From: Deltaproteobacteria bacterium | GTDB lineage: Bacteria > Desulfobacterota > Desulfobacteria > Desulfobacterales > Desulfatirhabdiaceae | DNA: 9,351 nt | NCBI GenBank assembly: GCA_026388755.1 | Contig: JAPLJE010000319.1 | Span: 1 to 9,351, forward strand | Direction of reading: 5' to 3' | Shown here: piece after piece, positions 6,065 to 9,351 of the stretch | Numbering within the stretch: position 1 is the stretch's first letter | Layout of the letters: the number at the start of each line of letters is the position of its first letter | Program-made: the position numbers and the translations under genes | The notes under the pieces: model-generated | Database searches by the model: none | Told to the model about the DNA's origin: nothing | The model's input: the letters and a program-made list of their open reading frames with translations, nothing else

Positions 6065-7650
6065 TAAATGCTCTGCACTTTCCCATTTTATCCTTCATCA
6101 CCTTCTTCCCGCTGGTGGGGATCTTGTTTATCTGTTTTTTGAAGGATGAACACCATGATTTGATCCGTTGGGTGGCTTTTCTGACTGCGGTGGTCTCCTT
6201 TGTTTTTTCTGTTCCCCTGTATTTTCACTTTGATTCCAATACCTGGAACATGCAGTTTGTGGAATACATTCCATGGGTCAAGGATTTTGGCATCAGCTAC
6301 CATATGGGGATCGACGGCATCAGCCTGTTTCTCATTCTCCTGACCACTTTTCTGTCCCCCCTGGCGATTCTATCCACCTGGACGGCAGTCACCAAACAGG
6401 TCAAGGGGTATATGATATCCCTGCTGTTTCTTGAAGTCGGAATGCTTGGCGTATTCTGTGCATTGGATTTTTTCCTTTTTTATGTGTTCTGGGAAGTGAT
6501 GCTGATACCCATGTATTTTATCATCGGCATATGGGGAGGACCCCGCAGGATCTATGCTGCTGTAAAATTCTTCATATATACCATGAGCGGCAGCGTTCTG
6601 ATGCTGATAGCGATTCTTTTCCTCTACTTCCTGCACTACAAGGAAACCGGGGAATACACGTTTAATATTCTGACCTATCAAACACTCCACCTGCCGGCAA
6701 ATGTTCAGTTCTGGCTTTTTTTAGCATTCTTTCTGGCATTTGCCATCAAAGTTCCCATGTTTCCCTTTCACACCTGGTTGCCGGATGCCCACGTAGAGGC
6801 CCCGACAGCGGGCAGCGTAATCCTGGCCGGCGTCCTTTTGAAGATGGGAACCTATGGGTTTCTCCGTTTCAGCCTCCCGATTTTTCCGCAAGCGACCCTT
6901 AATTTCATTCCCATCATTATGGCGCTTGCAGTCATTGGTATCGTGTATGGCGCCCTGGTCTCCATTGCCCAGGATGACATCAAAAAGCTGGTTGCCTATT
7001 CAAGCGTCAGCCACCTGGGCTACTGCATGCTGGGGATGTTCGCGCTGAACATGGAGGGGGTCAAGGGCAGCATCATCCAGATGATCAATCATGGGCTCAG
7101 CACCGGCGCGCTGTTCCTTATCGTCGGCATGCTTTACGAACGTCGGCATACCCGCATGATTGCAGATTATGGCGGCATCATGAAAGTCATGCCCATTTTT
7201 GCCACGCTATTTTTACTGGTTGCTTTTTCATCGATGGGAGTTCCCGGACTGAACGGGTTTATCGGCGAACTGCTGATCCTGATAGGTGCGTTTAAAGCCA
7301 ATATCGGCTTTGCCGCCGTTGCCACGCTTGGGCTGGTCTTTGGAGCTGTCTATCTGCTTTGGATGTACAAACGGGTGATGTATGGTGAAATCACCCATAA
7401 TGAAAATAAACTACTGAAAGACATGACCCGCCGGGAATATGCTTACATGCTGCCCATTGTGTTTTTTATTATCTGGATTGGATTATTTCCAAAGCCTTTT
7501 CTCGATAAAATGACCACCTCTGTTGAACATCTTTTACAAAAAGTAAACGACCAGAAAGCCCAGAATACCCTGACAATTGAGGGGCAAAAAATCGCTGCGT
7601 TGAACCTGAATTATACGTTACAAAACCGTGCGCTGTCCGGCCGCGAATAA
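6061..7650 (+). CDS. nuoM: NADH-quinone oxidoreductase subunit M (NuoM)
   Basis: NuoM is the middle proton-pumping subunit of the membrane arm. The 529-residue, roughly 14-helix protein has all the NuoM signature charges: E145 in TM5 ([14 protein letters not shown]), K230 in TM7 ([24 protein letters not shown]), K261 in TM8 ([15 protein letters not shown]) and, diagnostic for NuoM, glutamate E403 in TM12 ([14 protein letters not shown]) where NuoL and NuoN have lysine. These correspond to E144, K234, K265 and E407 of E. coli NuoM. It carries a polar tail of about 34 residues (496-529) beyond the last helix, longer than typical. I start it at ATG 6061: an open frame continues upstream to 5989, but that part lies inside the preceding gene and would add a polar, non-family N-terminus. 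The stop is 14 bases before nuoN. Confidence 0.96.
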   Translation: MINALHFPILSFITFFPLVGILFICFLKDEHHDLIRWVAFLTAVVSFVFSVPLYFHFDSNTWNMQFVEYIPWVKDFGISYHMGIDGISLFLILLTTFLSPLAILSTWTAVTKQVKGYMISLLFLEVGMLGVFCALDFFLFYVFWEVMLIPMYFIIGIWGGPRRIYAAVKFFIYTMSGSVLMLIAILFLYFLHYKETGEYTFNILTYQTLHLPANVQFWLFLAFFLAFAIKVPMFPFHTWLPDAHVEAPTAGSVILAGVLLKMGTYGFLRFSLPIFPQATLNFIPIIMALAVIGIVYGALVSIAQDDIKKLVAYSSVSHLGYCMLGMFALNMEGVKGSIIQMINHGLSTGALFLIVGMLYERRHTRMIADYGGIMKVMPIFATLFLLVAFSSMGVPGLNGFIGELLILIGAFKANIGFAAVATLGLVFGAVYLLWMYKRVMYGEITHNENKLLKDMTRREYAYMLPIVFFIIWIGLFPKPFLDKMTTSVEHLLQKVNDQKAQNTLTIEGQKIAALNLNYTLQNRALSGRE

Positions 7651-7664
7651 AAAAACGATGAATT

Positions 7665-9137
7665 ATGGAACCAATGATGCCTACAATTAATCTGAGTGCC
7701 TTATACCCGGAAATCATTATCGCCCTTTTTGCATTAATTGTCTTACTTTTGCAGTCTTTTGCCAATGTCCGTGGTAAAAAATATTTTGGTTATATCAGCC
7801 TTGTCGGTATCGTAACCGCTATTTTTATCGTATTCTTAAAGCCCTCCCCCTTTGACTTTAAATCGGTCGAATATGCTTTTAACGGGTTGTGGGTGGTGGA
7901 CAACTACTGCCGGTTTTTTAAATTGATATTTCTTCTGGGCACGGGGCTTACCATCCTCATTTCCATAAAATACGTTGAAAATGAGGGCATTCAGAATGGA
8001 GAATACTTTGCGCTGATTCTGTTTGCAACGCTTGGAATGATGATAATGGCCAGCGGGACTGAGCTGATGACCTTATTTTTAGGTCTTGAGTTGATGTCCA
8101 TATCTCTGTACGCATTGGCGGGATATACCCGCACACGAATGATTTCCAATGAAGCAGCCTTGAAGTATTTTCTTCTCGGTTCTTTTTCCACCGGTTTTCT
8201 GCTTTATGGCATGGCTCTTTTGTATGGGGCCACCGGAACCACAAGCCTGAATGGAATTTCACAATTCCTGGCGAAAACCCATCTAACGAGCCCTCTGCCT
8301 ATCCTGGGGATGGCGCTTCTGGTGATCGGATTCGGTTTCAAGATTGCCGCGGTTCCGTTTCATATGTGGGCGCCGGATGTGTATGAAGGCGCACCCTCGC
8401 CGATCACCGCCTTTATGTCCGCCGGCCCCAAGGCCGCAGGATTCGCCGCTTTTGTGCGCATTTTTGTGGATGCGTTGCCTGCATTGCATGGCGAATGGAT
8501 AACGTTGATATGGATATTGGCTGTTCTTACCATGACCGTTGGCAATATCATTGCGTTGGTACAAGATAATATCAAGCGCATGCTGGCATACTCCAGTATC
8601 GCCCATGCCGGCTACGTTCTGGTGGCCTTTCTATGCGCGGGTGAAATGGGCATCAGCAGTATCTTGTACTATATGCTGGCCTACACCTTCATGAACATCG
8701 GGGCATTTGCCGTCATTACTGTTTTGGCCGGAAAAGGCGAAGAAAAAGTCAATATCTCGGATTATAACGGACTGGGGTATAGGCATCCGGTGGCGGCGAT
8801 TGCCATGAGTCTGTTTCTATTTTCTCTGGCCGGCATCCCTCCTACAGCCGGCTTTATGGGAAAATTTTATATTTTTTCAGCCGCTATCAAGCAAGGGTTT
8901 CTGGGGCTGGCCATCATCGGGGTCATCAACAGTGTCATATCGGTTTATTATTATTTGCGAGTCACTATTGCCATGTACATGAAAGAGCCAGCCACAAACG
9001 GAGAAAGCCCCGCGCTGATCTTCTCTCCCGCCTGCATTATTGCGATCCTTATTTCCGCTTTCGGGGTCCTTCGCATGGGGATATTTCCTTCAGACTATAT
9101 CGACATTGCAAAGCAATCCTTTCTTGCATTGCTCTAA
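7665..9137 (+). CDS. nuoN: NADH-quinone oxidoreductase subunit N (NuoN)
   Basis: NuoN is the antiporter-like pump that packs next to NuoK. The protein has 490 residues and about 14 helices, normal for the family. Key residues are E142 in TM5 (FLGLELMSISLYALAGY), K226 in TM7 (GFGFKIAAVPFHMWAPDVYEGAP), K256 in TM8 (SAGPKAAGFAAFVR) and K400 in TM12 (IPPTAGFMGKFYIF). They match E133, K217, K247 and K395 of E. coli NuoN. The motif PFHMWAPDVYEGAPSPITAF is diagnostic for NuoN over L or M. The start is uncertain among ATG 7665, 7674 and 7677, since no good ribosome binding site is visible; all give a plausible short N-terminus before the first helix. It closes the membrane-subunit block and is followed after 26 bases by an iron-sulfur protein gene. 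Confidence 0.96.
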   Translation: MEPMMPTINLSALYPEIIIALFALIVLLLQSFANVRGKKYFGYISLVGIVTAIFIVFLKPSPFDFKSVEYAFNGLWVVDNYCRFFKLIFLLGTGLTILISIKYVENEGIQNGEYFALILFATLGMMIMASGTELMTLFLGLELMSISLYALAGYTRTRMISNEAALKYFLLGSFSTGFLLYGMALLYGATGTTSLNGISQFLAKTHLTSPLPILGMALLVIGFGFKIAAVPFHMWAPDVYEGAPSPITAFMSAGPKAAGFAAFVRIFVDALPALHGEWITLIWILAVLTMTVGNIIALVQDNIKRMLAYSSIAHAGYVLVAFLCAGEMGISSILYYMLAYTFMNIGAFAVITVLAGKGEEKVNISDYNGLGYRHPVAAIAMSLFLFSLAGIPPTAGFMGKFYIFSAAIKQGFLGLAIIGVINSVISVYYYLRVTIAMYMKEPATNGESPALIFSPACIIAILISAFGVLRMGIFPSDYIDIAKQSFLALL

Positions 9138-9143
9138 CGACAT

Positions 9144-9150
9144 AAGGAAG
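9144..9150 (+). promoter_or_regulatory. Probable ribosome binding site for the downstream [2Fe-2S] protein gene
   Basis: AAGGAAG lies in the 26-base gap after nuoN, 13 bases before the ATG at 9164. The spacing is somewhat long for that ATG and longer still for the in-frame ATG at 9170, so it favours the 9164 start. No terminator-like hairpin is present in the gap, so the operon continues. Confidence 0.5.
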
Positions 9151-9163
9151 AAAGCATACAGAT

Positions 9164-9351
9164 ATGAGTATGGTAAAATTAACTATTAACGGCAAGGAAA
9201 TTGTTGCTAAGGAGAATACCACCATTCTTCAGGCGGCAAAATGTGCTGGAATCAAGATTCCGACACTTTGTTATCATGAGAGGATGAATCCCATTGGGTC
9301 CTGCGGGCTCTGTATTGTTGAAATCGATGGAAATTCCGATCCCATGTCTGC
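9164..9351 (+). CDS. NuoG- or FdhA-like protein, N-terminal [2Fe-2S] ferredoxin domain, partial at window end
   Basis: Only the first 62 codons are in the window. They encode a plant-type [2Fe-2S] domain of the kind at the N-terminus of NuoG, of formate dehydrogenase alpha subunits and of some [FeFe] hydrogenases. After VKLTINGKEI (4-13) comes a cysteine pattern C36-x10-C47-x2-C50 within IPTLCYH and GSCGLCIVEIDG. The fourth ligand is expected at residue 64, and the window ends on the first two bases (GC) of codon 63, fitting PMSAC. C27 is additional and not part of the usual pattern. Lying directly after nuoN in the same direction, the likeliest role is the electron-input arm (NuoG), but the cofactor domains that would separate NuoG from FdhA lie beyond the window. 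The protein is soluble and presumably cytoplasmic. Confidence 0.85.
   Translation, partial: MSMVKLTINGKEIVAKENTTILQAAKCAGIKIPTLCYHERMNPIGSCGLCIVEIDGNSDPMS

Noticed and set aside
7658..7690. Ten-codon frame at the nuoM-nuoN junction as a third relay
   Set aside because: Its ATG does not overlap the nuoM stop and its stop lies inside nuoN without overlapping any candidate start, so it lacks the relay design of the other two.

Overview
The window lies inside one long, tightly packed + strand operon for a bacterial respiratory complex I (NADH-quinone oxidoreductase, or a related ferredoxin- or other-donor-linked form). Every gene reads in the same direction, the largest gap is 39 bases, and I see no internal promoter or terminator. 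Moderate GC, the low-redundancy gene order and the Mrp-like insert suggest a Desulfobacterota (former Deltaproteobacteria) anaerobe. That assignment is a guess from gene style, not from a marker gene.

Layout: the first 17 bases hold the last codons of what looks like nuoD (Glu-Cys-Asp-Arg-stop). Then come nuoH, nuoI, nuoJ and nuoK. Where one nuoL would normally follow nuoK there are three translationally coupled genes: a 496-residue antiporter-like pump (2553-4043), an 85-residue two-helix membrane protein (4040-4297), and a 585-residue pump (4290-6047) ending in a NuoL-type lateral arm. nuoM (6061-7650) and nuoN (7665-9137) follow. The window ends inside a gene starting with a NuoG/FdhA-type [2Fe-2S] domain (9164 onward), so the electron-input genes probably lie downstream.

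How they work together: NuoI carries two [4Fe-4S] clusters that pass electrons to the quinone site formed by NuoD/B and NuoH. NuoH, J and K form the proximal membrane domain with the glutamate E-channel. The antiporter-like subunits each offer a charged half-channel pair. This cluster encodes four such subunits rather than three. The putative NuoL-type subunit also seems to have an arm about 25 residues longer than canonical NuoL, as expected if it must span one more pump. These two facts together are the most interesting point in the window: a candidate enlarged, four-pump complex I whose extra pump is Mrp/NuoL-like rather than a second NuoM.

Smaller points of interest are loss of the TM7 lysine in the 585-residue pump, a histidine-rich loop in the 496-residue pump, a 10-bp inverted repeat bridging nuoJ and nuoK, and two micro-ORFs whose start and stop codons overlap those of the flanking genes.
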